Assembly: GCF_032598905.1 (NCBI RefSeq)
Contig: NZ_CP122458.1
Span: 8,085,001 to 8,149,000 of the forward strand
DNA length: 64,000 nt
Source of the DNA: Streptomyces sp. 11x1
Lineage (GTDB): Bacteria; Actinomycetota; Actinomycetes; Streptomycetales; Streptomycetaceae
Reading direction: 5' to 3'
Of this stretch, positions 28,406 through 37,227 are shown one piece after another (position 1 is the stretch's first letter; the number at the start of each line of letters is the position of its first letter). The notes beneath the pieces were generated by a model. The model made no database searches. It had not been told where the DNA came from and saw only the letters and a program-made list of their open reading frames with translations. A program made the translations under genes and the position numbers.

Positions 28406-29395
28406 ATGGAACTTGCCTACATTCCCAGCCCGTCGCGCGGGGTGCTGTACCTCGGTCCCGTCCCGCTGCGCGGCTACGCCTTCTGCATCATCATCGGTGT
28501 CTTCGTAGCCGTCTGGCTCGGCAACAAACGCTGGGTCGCGCGGGGCGGACGGGCCGGAACAGTCGCCGACATCGCCGTCTGGGCCGTGCCCTTCGGCCTG
28601 ATCGGCGGACGGCTCTACCACGTGATCACGGACTACGAGCTGTACTTCAGCGAGGGCCGTGACTGGGTGGACGCCTTCAAGGTCTGGGAGGGCGGCCTCG
28701 GCATCTGGGGCGCGATCGCCCTCGGCGCGGTGGGCGCGTGGATCGGCTGCCGGCGCCGGGGCATCCCGCTGCCCGCGTACGCCGACGCCGTCGCCCCCGG
28801 TATCGCCCTCGCCCAGGCGATCGGGCGCTGGGGCAACTGGTTCAACCAGGAGCTGTACGGCAAGCCGACGGATCTGCCGTGGGCCGTGGAGATCACGTCC
28901 TCCACGGACGGTCGGCTGCCGGGTACGTACCACCCGACCTTCCTCTACGAGTCGCTGTGGTGCATCGGTGTCGCGCTGCTCGTCATCTGGGCGGACCGCC
29001 GGTTCAAGCTCGGGCACGGGCGGGCGTTCGCGCTGTATGTCGCCGCGTACTGCGCGGGGCGGTTCTGGATCGAGTACATGCGGGTCGACGAGGCCCACCA
29101 CATCCTCGGACTGCGCCTCAACAACTGGACCGCGCTGTTCGTCTTCGTCCTCGCCGTGCTCTACATCGTCCTGTCGGCCCGGAAGCGGCCGGGGCGGGAG
29201 GAGATCGTGGAACCGGGGGGCTCCGACGGTGACGGGGACGAGGGCGCTGCCGCGTCGGCCGCGGACGCGGAGTCGGCGTCGGGCGAGGCTTCGGCCAAGG
29301 CCAAGTCCGAGGGTGACGCCGAGGAGAAGAAGGACGCGGAGGCCTCCGACGGCGGGAGTGCGAAGAAGGAGCCAGAGTCCGCGGAGAAGAGCTGA
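28406..29395 (+). CDS. lgt: Prolipoprotein diacylglyceryl transferase
   Basis: 329 aa polytopic enzyme that attaches diacylglycerol to the lipobox Cys of prolipoproteins. The Lgt signature is seen as IGRWGNWFNQELYG (about residues 138-151), with RGYAFCIIIG near the start and HPTFLYESLW later. The last 65 residues are an acidic/Ala/Lys low-complexity tail, common in Streptomyces Lgt. The ATG at 28406 follows TAGCGT and lacks a Shine-Dalgarno, so it may be leaderless. A U-tailed terminator follows. Confidence 0.97.
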   Translation: MELAYIPSPSRGVLYLGPVPLRGYAFCIIIGVFVAVWLGNKRWVARGGRAGTVADIAVWAVPFGLIGGRLYHVITDYELYFSEGRDWVDAFKVWEGGLGIWGAIALGAVGAWIGCRRRGIPLPAYADAVAPGIALAQAIGRWGNWFNQELYGKPTDLPWAVEITSSTDGRLPGTYHPTFLYESLWCIGVALLVIWADRRFKLGHGRAFALYVAAYCAGRFWIEYMRVDEAHHILGLRLNNWTALFVFVLAVLYIVLSARKRPGREEIVEPGGSDGDGDEGAAASAADAESASGEASAKAKSEGDAEEKKDAEASDGGSAKKEPESAEKS

Positions 29396-29425
29396 CGAAT
29401 GGCTGTTCGGTAGCTGTGGTGCCTG

Positions 29426-29458
29426 CCCACCTGTCCCTTCGGGGGCAGGTGGGTTTTT
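29426..29458 (+). terminator. Rho-independent terminator after lgt
   Basis: CCCACCTGTCCC (29426-29437), a TTCG loop and GGGGCAGGTGGG (42-53) make a 12-bp stem with one G-U pair, followed by TTTTT. It is the most classical intrinsic terminator in the window. Confidence 0.92.
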
Positions 29459-29499
29459 GGTTTGGGGGACCGGGGTGCGTGGTCGGGTGCGGGTCAGTG

Positions 29500-29681
29500 G
29501 GGGCTTCTCGCGCAGTTCCCCGCGCCCCTGAAGGATTCAGGCCCTGCGGGCCTGAAAAGCGTGGGGCGCAGCCCCCGCTTTTCAGGGGCGCGGGGAACTG
29601 CGCGACCAGCCCCCACCGGGCGGACGTGTGGGGGTCGAAGGGGCGCAGCCCCTGGGGGAGGGACGGGTAGGGGCGACGGGG
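29500..29681. repeat. Dispersed palindromic repeat, full copy plus satellite hairpin
   Basis: The main copy (29500-29614) has outer arms GGGCTTCTCGCGCAGTTCCC and its complement, enclosing an inner AAAAGCG..CGCTTTT hairpin, closely matching 8908-9024. A second short hairpin, AGGGGCGCAGCCCCT (about 29639-29653), and a GGGACGGGTAGGGGCG stretch follow. Together with the lgt terminator it fills the 291-bp gap to the CitE-type gene. Confidence 0.8.
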
Positions 29682-29686
29682 GCGGA

Positions 29687-30541
29687 TCACAGCTGGGTGG
29701 GGCGGCCGGCCAGGGTCAGGGTTCGCCGGGCCGCGGCGACCACGGCCGGATCGATGAAGCGGCCGTCGGGGAGGGCTTGCGCCCCGGCCGTGGTGGTCGC
29801 CGCCCTCAAGGTCCGCTCGGCCGACTCCACCTCCTGGGCCGTCGGGGTGTAGGCGCGCTCGATCACCGGGAGCTGACGGGGGTGGATGGCGGCACGGCCC
29901 AGAAAGCCGAGCGCGCGCCCGTGCGCGGACGTGGCCGCCAGCCCCGCCAGATCCTTCGTGTCCGGGTGGATCGACTGGGCGGGCGACGGAAGGCCGGCGG
30001 CCCGGGCGGCGAGGATCACCCGGGAGCGCGGCCAGTCGAGGGCCCGGTCGTCGCTGACGGCCAGGTCCGCGCGGAGATCGGCCTCGCCGAGGGCGATGCC
30101 CCGGAGGGCGGGGTGCGCGGTGGCGATGTCGTACGCCCGCTCCACCGCCAGCGCCGATTCGAGGAGGGCGTACAGGGGGATCGCTCCTCCTTCCGCCGGC
30201 GCGGTCCGCTCCGCGACGCTCGCCACTTCGTCCGGGCACGTGACCTTCGGGAGGCGGAGGGCGGCCAGACCGGGGAGCGGGGCGAGGGCTTCGAGGTCCG
30301 CCTCGGCCTCCGGGGTGCGCAGGGCGTTGACGCGTACGTGGACCGGTACGGGCGGCGGTGCGGAGAGGAGTTCGGCGGTGGCCGCGCGGGCGTAGGCCTT
30401 GCGGTCGGGGGCCACCGCGTCCTCCAGGTCCACGATCACCACGTCCGCGCCGGAGGCCAGCGCCTTGGTGACCCTCTCCGGACGGTCGCCGGGGACGTAC
30501 AGCCAGGTCAGGGGGAAGGGCGTCGGCGACTGCGGGGTCAC
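29687..30541 (-). CDS. HpcH/HpaI aldolase/citrate-lyase (CitE-type) family protein
   Basis: 284 aa TIM barrel of CoA-ester lyases. Motifs: LYVPGDRPERVTKALASGADVVIVDLEDAV at the N terminus, RVNALRTPE, LRLPKV, PLYALLESALAVERAYDIA with the metal-binding Glu, and GIALGEADLRADLAV with the second acidic ligand. Such enzymes cleave citramalyl-, malyl- or related CoA thioesters; the true substrate is not visible. It is last in a six-gene operon, overlapping the CaiB gene by 4 nt. Pairing of CaiB and CitE types suggests sequential activation and cleavage of a hydroxyacid. Confidence 0.9.
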   Translation of the reverse strand: MTPQSPTPFPLTWLYVPGDRPERVTKALASGADVVIVDLEDAVAPDRKAYARAATAELLSAPPPVPVHVRVNALRTPEAEADLEALAPLPGLAALRLPKVTCPDEVASVAERTAPAEGGAIPLYALLESALAVERAYDIATAHPALRGIALGEADLRADLAVSDDRALDWPRSRVILAARAAGLPSPAQSIHPDTKDLAGLAATSAHGRALGFLGRAAIHPRQLPVIERAYTPTAQEVESAERTLRAATTTAGAQALPDGRFIDPAVVAAARRTLTLAGRPTQL

Positions 30542-31755
30542 AGGGCACCCTCCTGGCGAAGGGCCGCGATCTCCGGTGCGGACAGGCCCAGTTCGGCCAG
30601 GATCGAGTCCGTGTCGGCGCCGTGCGCGCGGCCCGCCCAGCGGATCGCGCCGGGGGTGGAGGAGAGGCGGAAGAGGACGTTCTGCATGCGCAGGGGGCCG
30701 AGGTCGGGGTCGTCGACGGTGGTGATCGTGTCCAGGGCGCGGTACTGGGGGTCGGTCATCACCTCCCGTACGTCCTGGATGGGGGCCACCGCGGCCTCCG
30801 CCTTCTCGAACGCCTCGATGACCTCCTCCCGGGTGTGACGGGCGATCCACGCGCCGACCGCCTCGTCCAGGACGTCCGCGTGCCGGGCCCGCTCCGCCCC
30901 CGAAGCGAACCAGGGCTCGTCGATCAGCTCGGGCCGTCCGACCAGACGCATCACGCGTTCCGCGATCGACTGGGCCGAGGTGGACACGGCCACCCAGGAA
31001 CCGTCCGCCGTGCGATAGGTGTTGCGGGGCGCGTTGTTCGCGGAGCGGTTGCCCGTACGCGGCTGGACGTGGCCCAACTGGTCGTACCAGAGGGGCTGGG
31101 GGCCGAGAACGGTGAGGATCGGCTCGATGATCGCCATGTCGACCGTCTGCCCTTGTCCGGTGCGGTCACGCGCCGCGAGTGCGGTCATCACCGCGTACGC
31201 CGTCGCGAGGCCCGCGATGGAGTCGGCGAGACCGAAGGGCGGCAGGACCGGTGGGGCGCCGGGTTCGCCGGTGATCGCGGCGAACCCGCTCATCGCCTCG
31301 GCGAGCGTGCCGAAGCCGGGGCGGTGCGCGTACGGGCCGTACTGGCCGAAGCCGGTGACCCGGGCGAGGACCAGACCGGGGTTCGCCGCCGACAGCTCCT
31401 CCCAGCCAAGACCCCATTTCTCCAGGGTGCCGGGGCGGAAGTTCTCGATGATCACGTCGGCGGTGGCGGCGAGCCGCAGGAGGGTGTCCCGGCCGCCGGG
31501 GGTGGAGAGGTTCAGCGTCAGGGTGCGCTTGTTGCGGCCCAGCAGCTTCCACCACAGGCCCACGCCGTCCTTCGACGGGCCGTGGCCCCGGGACGGGTCC
31601 GGTTTCGTGGGGTGCTCGACCTTGATGACCTCCGCGCCGAAGTCACCGAGCATCGTGGCGGCGAGGGGGCCGGCGAAGAGCGTGGCGAGGTCGAGGACGC
31701 GGAGGTGGCTGAGCGGAGGGGCGTCCGCCTGCGGCGGGGGTGGCGCCTGGGTCAT
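30538..31755 (-). CDS. CaiB/BaiF (family III) CoA-transferase
   Basis: 405 aa, the usual length. Seen: LRVLDLATLFAGPLAATMLGDFGAEVIKVE at the N terminus, GRNKRTLTLNLSTPGG, DVIIENFRPGTLEKWGLG, ARVTGFGQYGPYAHRPGFG and the catalytic Asp region GQTVDMAIIEPIL (family III enzymes form an aspartyl-CoA thioester; the Asp is in VDMA). Donor and acceptor acids are unknown. Overlaps the upstream ADP-ribosylglycohydrolase gene (ATGA) and the downstream CitE gene (GTGA). Confidence 0.93.
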   Translation of the reverse strand: MTQAPPPPQADAPPLSHLRVLDLATLFAGPLAATMLGDFGAEVIKVEHPTKPDPSRGHGPSKDGVGLWWKLLGRNKRTLTLNLSTPGGRDTLLRLAATADVIIENFRPGTLEKWGLGWEELSAANPGLVLARVTGFGQYGPYAHRPGFGTLAEAMSGFAAITGEPGAPPVLPPFGLADSIAGLATAYAVMTALAARDRTGQGQTVDMAIIEPILTVLGPQPLWYDQLGHVQPRTGNRSANNAPRNTYRTADGSWVAVSTSAQSIAERVMRLVGRPELIDEPWFASGAERARHADVLDEAVGAWIARHTREEVIEAFEKAEAAVAPIQDVREVMTDPQYRALDTITTVDDPDLGPLRMQNVLFRLSSTPGAIRWAGRAHGADTDSILAELGLSAPEIAALRQEGAL

Positions 31756-33125
31756 GGGTGGGGGGTCTCCCGGAGGGTGAGGTGGGCCAGGGTGTCGAAG
31801 CCGATGCCGTCGAAGTCGGCGATCGAGGTGGCCAGGCGGTTCTTGAGGGGGGCCGTCCAGCGGTCGGGGAGCGCGTCCGGGGCGCCGGTCAGGAGCCCCG
31901 CGATGCTGCCCGCCGTGGCTCCGTTGGAGTCGGTGTCCCAACCGCCCGACACGGCGCGGCAGATGGAGGCCGCGTAGTCGCCGTCCGCGTGGGTGAGGGC
32001 GGCGGTGAGCAGGGCGGTGTTGGGGACGGCGTGGACCCAGTGGTGGTCGGTGTGGGCTGCGTGGAGTTCGTCGACGATCGCGTCGAAGTCCCGGATCTCC
32101 GTGGTCAGTCGGAGAGCGTGGTCGATCGCCCTGGCGAGGCGGGAGTGCGGGGGGACGACCGTCAGGCCGGTGCGCAGGCACTGGTGGACGTCGTGGGTGC
32201 CGGTGGCCGCCTCGGCGATGGTGGCCGCGACGAACATGGCCGCGTAGACGCCGTTGGCGGTGTGGGTGAGGGTGGCGTCCCGGTGGGCCTGTTCGGCTGC
32301 GGCGGCCGGGTCGCCGGGGTTGGTCCAGCCGTGGACGTCGGCGCGGATCAGGGCGCCGATCCACTCGCGGAACGGGTTGCGGTGGCGGGCGGTGCGGGGT
32401 GGGTCGATGCCGCAGAGGAGGTTGCGGTAGGCGACGCGTTCGGCGGTGAAGGTGCGGCCCGCGGGGAGTTCGTCCAGCCAGAGGGTGGCCACGTCGGCGG
32501 TGGTGAAGTCCCGGCCGTGGCGGGCCAGGAGGAGGAGGTTGAGGAGGGGGTAGTTGAGGTCGTCGTCCTCGGGCATGCCGTCGATGTTCTCGGCGAGGGA
32601 GGTGGGGGCCGAGCGGCGGTTCCAGGGATGGGCGGCCAGGAGCTCCGGGGGGACGCCTCGGGCGGTGAACCAGGTGGTGAGGGGCCAGTTGCCGGTGGCC
32701 GCGGCGAGGCAGCGGATGGCGTCGAGGGGGAGCTTCTCGACGGGTTTGCCGAGGAGGCAGCCTGCGGCTCGGCCCAGCCAGGCGGCTTCGAGACGTCGTA
32801 CGTACGTGGCGGGCGGGACAGGGCGAGCGGGCGGGGCGGGCCAGTCGGTGCACAGGGACTTGATCGTGCTCAGGTCTGTCGGTTCGTCGTCCGCCAACCC
32901 GCTCGGCAGGTCCGCCAGTTCGTCCAGCAGGTCCTCGGCGAGCTGGCGGAGGTAGCGGGAGGCCCGGTCGGGGGAGGCGCCGGCGCGCCGGGGGGCCGGG
33001 GGGCCGCCCGCCGCCCGCCAGCGCGCGGCGACGGCCGAGGGCTCGCGGCCGTCCTGGCGGGCCTGGTGGAGTTCGTGGCCGAGGAGGTCCTCGGGCTGGA
33101 CCCAGGTGAGACGCAAGGGGGTCAC
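31752..33125 (-). CDS. ADP-ribosylglycohydrolase family protein, paralogue 1 (EDDD variant)
   Basis: 457 aa. After an N-terminal extension of about 110 residues (LTWVQPEDLLGHELHQARQD...), the DraG-type fold begins at RRLEAAWLGRAAGCLLGKPVEK. The first metal motif reads GMPEDDDLNYPLLNLLLL instead of the classical TDDT; the second is GGWDTDSNGATAGSIAGLLTG, which keeps both Asp. The EDDD form is known in some bacterial members, so activity is plausible. It is fourth in the operon, between paralogue 2 and the CaiB gene, with 4-nt overlaps on both sides. Confidence 0.92.
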   Translation of the reverse strand: MTPLRLTWVQPEDLLGHELHQARQDGREPSAVAARWRAAGGPPAPRRAGASPDRASRYLRQLAEDLLDELADLPSGLADDEPTDLSTIKSLCTDWPAPPARPVPPATYVRRLEAAWLGRAAGCLLGKPVEKLPLDAIRCLAAATGNWPLTTWFTARGVPPELLAAHPWNRRSAPTSLAENIDGMPEDDDLNYPLLNLLLLARHGRDFTTADVATLWLDELPAGRTFTAERVAYRNLLCGIDPPRTARHRNPFREWIGALIRADVHGWTNPGDPAAAAEQAHRDATLTHTANGVYAAMFVAATIAEAATGTHDVHQCLRTGLTVVPPHSRLARAIDHALRLTTEIRDFDAIVDELHAAHTDHHWVHAVPNTALLTAALTHADGDYAASICRAVSGGWDTDSNGATAGSIAGLLTGAPDALPDRWTAPLKNRLATSIADFDGIGFDTLAHLTLRETPHP

Positions 33126-34318
33126 CGGACGGGGGCCAACGCGGTGAAGGCCGACTCGTGGGCGCGGTGGCGGCGGACGTCCTGGCCGTGGATCTGGAGC
33201 GCGACGTCCGTCAACGTCCGGGCGGGGGCGTGCAGGTCGAGCCGGCTGGCCTCCGCCACCGTCTTGGCCCAGTCGGAGGGGACGTCCGAGCCCAGTGCGC
33301 CGGCGAGGGCGCCGGACATCGTCGCGATGGAGTCGCAGTCGCGGCCGTAGTTCACCGAACCCAGCACCGCGTGCCGGTAGTCACCGCGGGCCACGAGCAA
33401 CATGCCGAGCGCGATGGGGAGTTCCTCGATCGCGTGGAGCCGGGACGGGCGGCGGGCGCCGAGGGAGGGGGCGCGGTAGTCGGGGCCGACCGTGTCGAAC
33501 GGGGCGACCGCCTCGCGGAGCGGCCGTAGCGCCGACTCGAAGTCCGTGTGACGGCGGGCCACTTCGCACACCGACTCGATCGCCGCGCGGGTGCCGTCCT
33601 TCGCCAGGGCGAGGCAGGCCTCGACCACCGACTCCGCTGTCGCGCCCGGGGTGCACGCCGCGGCGACGGCCGCCGCGAACACGCCCGCGGCCTCCCTGCC
33701 GTACGACGACTGGTGGGCGCCCGCGACGTCGAGTGCCTCGGCGTACGCGCCGGACGGATCGGCCGCGTTGACCAGGCCGACGGGGGCCATGTACATCGCG
33801 GCGCCGCAGTTGACGATGTTGCCGGTGCCGGCCTCGCGGGGGTCGATGTGGCCGTAGTGGATCCGGGCCACGAGCCACTTCTCGGCGAGGAAGACCCGCT
33901 GGAGGGGGAGGGCCTCGGCCTCCAGCTCGGGGATCCAGCGCGGGGTCGTCATCATGTCCGGCACCAGGTGCTCGGCGACGGCGTACGCGTCGAGGTGGTC
34001 GCGTACGCGGTCGTACACCCGGACGAGCGCGTGCGTCATCAAGGTGTCGTCGGTGACGTGGCCGTCGCCCTTGTGGTACGGGGCGATGGGGCGGGCGGTA
34101 CGCCAGTCGTCGCCGTTCCAGGGGCCGACGACGCCGTGCACGCGGCCGCCGTGGCGTTCGAGGATCTGCTCCGGGGTGTAGCCCTCCACCGGGCCGCCGA
34201 GGGCGTCGCCCACGGCGGCGCCGACCAGGGCGCCGGTGATGCGTTCGTCGAGGGCGGCGTCCGGGACGGCTGCCGGGGCGGGGGCCGGGACGGGTGCGGG
34301 TCGCGATGCGGGCGTCAT
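33122..34318 (-). CDS. ADP-ribosylglycohydrolase family protein, paralogue 2 (canonical motifs)
   Basis: 398 aa. The fold starts after a short Pro/Ala stretch: ERITGALVGAAVGDALGGPVEGYTPEQI. Both dinuclear Mg2+ motifs look intact: GHVTDDTLMTHALVRVY and NYGRDCDSIATMSGALAGALG (DCDS for the second Asp pair). Enzymes of this fold remove ADP-ribose from protein, DNA or free O-acetyl-ADP-ribose; which applies cannot be told. Middle gene of a translationally coupled operon (GTGA with paralogue 1, GCATGA with paralogue 3). Confidence 0.94.
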   Translation of the reverse strand: MTPASRPAPVPAPAPAAVPDAALDERITGALVGAAVGDALGGPVEGYTPEQILERHGGRVHGVVGPWNGDDWRTARPIAPYHKGDGHVTDDTLMTHALVRVYDRVRDHLDAYAVAEHLVPDMMTTPRWIPELEAEALPLQRVFLAEKWLVARIHYGHIDPREAGTGNIVNCGAAMYMAPVGLVNAADPSGAYAEALDVAGAHQSSYGREAAGVFAAAVAAACTPGATAESVVEACLALAKDGTRAAIESVCEVARRHTDFESALRPLREAVAPFDTVGPDYRAPSLGARRPSRLHAIEELPIALGMLLVARGDYRHAVLGSVNYGRDCDSIATMSGALAGALGSDVPSDWAKTVAEASRLDLHAPARTLTDVALQIHGQDVRRHRAHESAFTALAPVR

Positions 34319-35835
34319 GCCCGGCTAACGCCGCGGGTGGTGGGGAGTTCCGCTGTGTCGAGAAGTTCGGCGAGGTGGACGAGGTCGGTGCCGGTGAGGC
34401 GGGGGAGGGCGCAGCCGGAGAGGGTGCGGCAGGCGTCCCGCCAGGTGTCGGGGACGGCGCTGCCGCCGCCGAGTGCGCCGGTCAGGGCGCCGGCCAGAGC
34501 CGGGGCGGAGTCGGCGACCCGGGAGAGGCAGGCGGCGGCGGGGACGGCCTCGGCGATCCGGCCGCGCGCGGCGGTGGCCAGGGCGAGGGCCACGGGGACG
34601 GTCTCGGCTGCGGCGATGCCGTAGCTGTACACGTGGTCGACGATCTGGTGCTCCAGGAGGGGGACCAGAGCGAATGTTCCTTCCTTTCTGTGGCGGTGGG
34701 CGAGGTCGAGGGCGTGGCGGGCGTTGCGGCCGATCTCCGTCCCGGCGGGGAGTTCGGCCAGGGCCGCGGCCGCGCAGTCGTCGACGTCCGCGCCGGTGAG
34801 CGCCAGCGCGAGCGCGGCGGCCATCGCTCGTGCGCCGTGCACGCCGTCGCCGTCCTGGGTGTAGCGGGCGTCGAACTCGGCCAGGTCGGCGGCGCCTCGG
34901 GGGTCGCCCGGGTGGGCCACCGCCAGGACGCAGGCACGGACGCAGGCCGCGTCGTCGAAGTAGTGGGGGTTGTCGTGGCCGGTGGCGGGTGGGCGCAGGC
35001 CGGTGGCGAGGTTGCCGAGGCCGGCGCGTACGGAGATACGGGCGCGCAGGGGGAGCACGGCGGACTCGACCTCGGGGGCGCGTTCGGCGGCGGCGGCGAT
35101 CTCGCTGGCCACGGCGTTCCAGGAGAGGTCGATGGAGGCGCGGGTGCGGCGTTCCAGGCTGAGGTCGCCGAGTGCGGCGGTGTCGCCGGCTCGGAGGAGG
35201 GCCTCGGCGGCGAAGGCCGCCCATTCCGCGTCGTCGGAGGGGCCGAGGCGGAGGGGTTCGGGGGGCTGGTTGAGGGCGATGGGGACGGGGAGAGTGGTGG
35301 TGGCGTTCTGCTCGGCGAAGGCGTCGAGTTCGCGGGTGAGGCGGCGGGTCCATTCCGGCATGCGGGCGGCACGGTGGCGGGCGGCGGGCCAGCCGGCGGC
35401 GTCGCCTGCGGCGAGGCCGAGGAGGAGGCCCTCGATGCGGGTGCCCTTCGGGGGGCGGGGCCTGCCGGCCTCGGCTGCGCCTTCGGCCGCTTCGTTCTTC
35501 CCACCCGCACCGGCCGTGCGGGTTTCGTCGTCGGGTGCGGGTGGCCCCTGTGGGGCGCCCCCACCGCCGGCGGCCGCGGCTGCGTGGGCGAGCGGATTCG
35601 CCGGGGCCGGGCGTGCGGGTTCGAACAGCTCCGGGGCAAGAGGTTCGGTCGCCCTCGCGGTCGGCTTCACCTCGGGGTGTGGCTCGCTGATGGTCGCCGT
35701 ATCTGCCGTATCTGCCGTATCTGCCGTGTCCCTCGGCCCGTCGTGGGATGCGGACGGTGTTCCGCGGGGCGGCTTCTCGTACGGCGTGGAGGGGGCTGTG
35801 GGGGTCGTGTCGTCCCACGGGGTCGGTGGGGTCAT
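34315..35835 (-). CDS. ADP-ribosylglycohydrolase family protein, paralogue 3 (degenerate active site, disordered N terminus)
   Basis: 506 aa. Residues 1-133 are a Pro/Ala/Glu-rich disordered region with a DTADTADTADTA repeat encoded by four 9-bp units. The ADP-ribosylglycohydrolase fold begins at RIEGLLLGLAAGDAAGWP (about 133). The first metal motif, TDDT in paralogues 2 and 4, is PSDDAEW here, and the second, GRDADT in paralogue 4, is SRVADS, losing one Asp. The protein is therefore probably catalytically weak or a pseudo-enzyme, perhaps a regulatory partner. Overlaps its neighbours by 4 nt. Confidence 0.85.
   Translation of the reverse strand: MTPPTPWDDTTPTAPSTPYEKPPRGTPSASHDGPRDTADTADTADTATISEPHPEVKPTARATEPLAPELFEPARPAPANPLAHAAAAAGGGGAPQGPPAPDDETRTAGAGGKNEAAEGAAEAGRPRPPKGTRIEGLLLGLAAGDAAGWPAARHRAARMPEWTRRLTRELDAFAEQNATTTLPVPIALNQPPEPLRLGPSDDAEWAAFAAEALLRAGDTAALGDLSLERRTRASIDLSWNAVASEIAAAAERAPEVESAVLPLRARISVRAGLGNLATGLRPPATGHDNPHYFDDAACVRACVLAVAHPGDPRGAADLAEFDARYTQDGDGVHGARAMAAALALALTGADVDDCAAAALAELPAGTEIGRNARHALDLAHRHRKEGTFALVPLLEHQIVDHVYSYGIAAAETVPVALALATAARGRIAEAVPAAACLSRVADSAPALAGALTGALGGGSAVPDTWRDACRTLSGCALPRLTGTDLVHLAELLDTAELPTTRGVSRA
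35701..35736 (-). repeat. In-frame 9-bp tandem repeat (four units)
   Basis: ATCTGCCGT is repeated four times exactly on the plus strand, coding for repeated Thr-Ala-Asp on the minus strand in the disordered N terminus of paralogue 3. Being in frame, copy-number change would only lengthen or shorten the linker. Confidence 0.9.
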
Positions 35836-36938
35836 GCGGGGGTCTCCGTCGTGTCGGCCGGGGCGAGGGCGAAGGTGGTCGGGGGTGGGAGGGGACGGTC
35901 GCCGTGGGGGAAGAGGGCCGGGCCCGTGGTCCATTTGCCGCCCTCGGTCGGGACCAGGAGTTCGGCCACGTCCAGGACGTGGTGGCCGGCCATGGACGGC
36001 AGGCAGCTGCCTCTTGCCGGGCCGATCGCGGCGGTCCAGTCGGCCGGGATCGACGACGCTCCCCGGGTCGCTCCGGCCAGCGCGCCGGCGACCGCCGCGG
36101 TCGTGTCGGCGTCGCGGCCCATGTTCACCGCGGTCAGCACCGACTCGGTGAAGTCGCCGTCGGCCGCCGCGTAGGCGCCGAAGGCGAGGGCGACGGCCTC
36201 GGGGGCGAGGTCGGTCCAGGGGTAGCCGCCGATGACTACGGCGGAGCGGACCGCGCGTTCGCCCCGGTGGGCGACCGCGACCGCCCGGCGCAGGGAGCGC
36301 GCCGTCCAGGAGTCGTCGGGGATCACGGCGAGCGCGGAGGCCACGACGGAGATCGTGGGTGCGCCCGCCATGGCCGCCGCCACACCCGCCGCGACCGCCT
36401 GGCCGCCGTAGATGCCCTCGCCGTCATGGCTGACCGAGCCGTCGATGGCGACCAGCCGGGCGGCCTCCGCCGGGCGGCCCGCCGCGAAGACGCCGAAGGG
36501 GGCCGCGCGCATGGCCAGGCCGTCGCTCCAGGCGTGCCGGTGCTGGGCGGAGATCGGCGCGGCGAGGCCCCGGCGGAGGTTCTCCAGGGTGCCGCGTTCG
36601 CTGAAACCGGCACCCCGGAACGGGCCCTCGTCCCGGTCCGCGATCCACTGGTGCCAGGCCGTCTCCACGTGGGTGACGGTGAGCGCCGAGCCGTGCCGGG
36701 CCAGCAGCAGCCCGGAGAAGATGGCGTACTCGGTGTCGTCGGTCCCCGAGGGGCGCTCGGCCACGTACCCGGTGATGCGCCCCCAGCGCGCGCGGATCTC
36801 GGAGGGTTTCATGTTCTCGGCGGGCGCCCCCAGCGCGTCCCCGACGGCGAGCCCGAGCATGGCCCCCCGTGCCCGCTCGCGGAGGTCGGCGGCGTCCCCG
36901 GGCGCCGGGACCGAGGGAATGCAGGCGATGGAAGGCAT
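35832..36938 (-). CDS. ADP-ribosylglycohydrolase family protein, paralogue 4 (canonical motifs, first gene of operon)
   Basis: 368 aa. The fold starts at LRERARGAMLGLAVGDALGAPAENMKP. First metal motif SGTDDTEYAIFSGLLLARHG and second NMGRDADTTAAVAGALAGATRG are both intact, so it should bind two metal ions and be active. The ATG at 36938 follows GAGAGG at 7 nt. It leads the six-gene minus-strand operon and overlaps paralogue 3 (ATGA). Its promoter must lie in the 289-bp divergent gap shared with the VIT1-type gene. Confidence 0.94.
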   Translation of the reverse strand: MPSIACIPSVPAPGDAADLRERARGAMLGLAVGDALGAPAENMKPSEIRARWGRITGYVAERPSGTDDTEYAIFSGLLLARHGSALTVTHVETAWHQWIADRDEGPFRGAGFSERGTLENLRRGLAAPISAQHRHAWSDGLAMRAAPFGVFAAGRPAEAARLVAIDGSVSHDGEGIYGGQAVAAGVAAAMAGAPTISVVASALAVIPDDSWTARSLRRAVAVAHRGERAVRSAVVIGGYPWTDLAPEAVALAFGAYAAADGDFTESVLTAVNMGRDADTTAAVAGALAGATRGASSIPADWTAAIGPARGSCLPSMAGHHVLDVAELLVPTEGGKWTTGPALFPHGDRPLPPPTTFALAPADTTETPA

Positions 36939-37227
36939 ACGGTCGCCTCTCTGGCCCGTGGGCAGGTCCGGCCCGGTGGGCAGTTGATCCGCTCTGAAGA
37001 TGTGCCAGCTTTCGCTGGGAAGATCTCTCCCACATCGGGTGCCTCGGCGGCGCGCGGAACGCTCGTGTATCACCCGGTCGACATCTGTGCAGCGTCATGT
37101 ACGAATGAGCGGCAGTCGTTTCTCGAACAGTCTCCGAGTCGGGTGAGGAGCCGGGTAAGTACGGCCTTCCTTGCTGGCGGAAGCAATTTTCCGAGCGTAC
37201 GTTCGACGCGAGGAAAGGGGCTTGATC

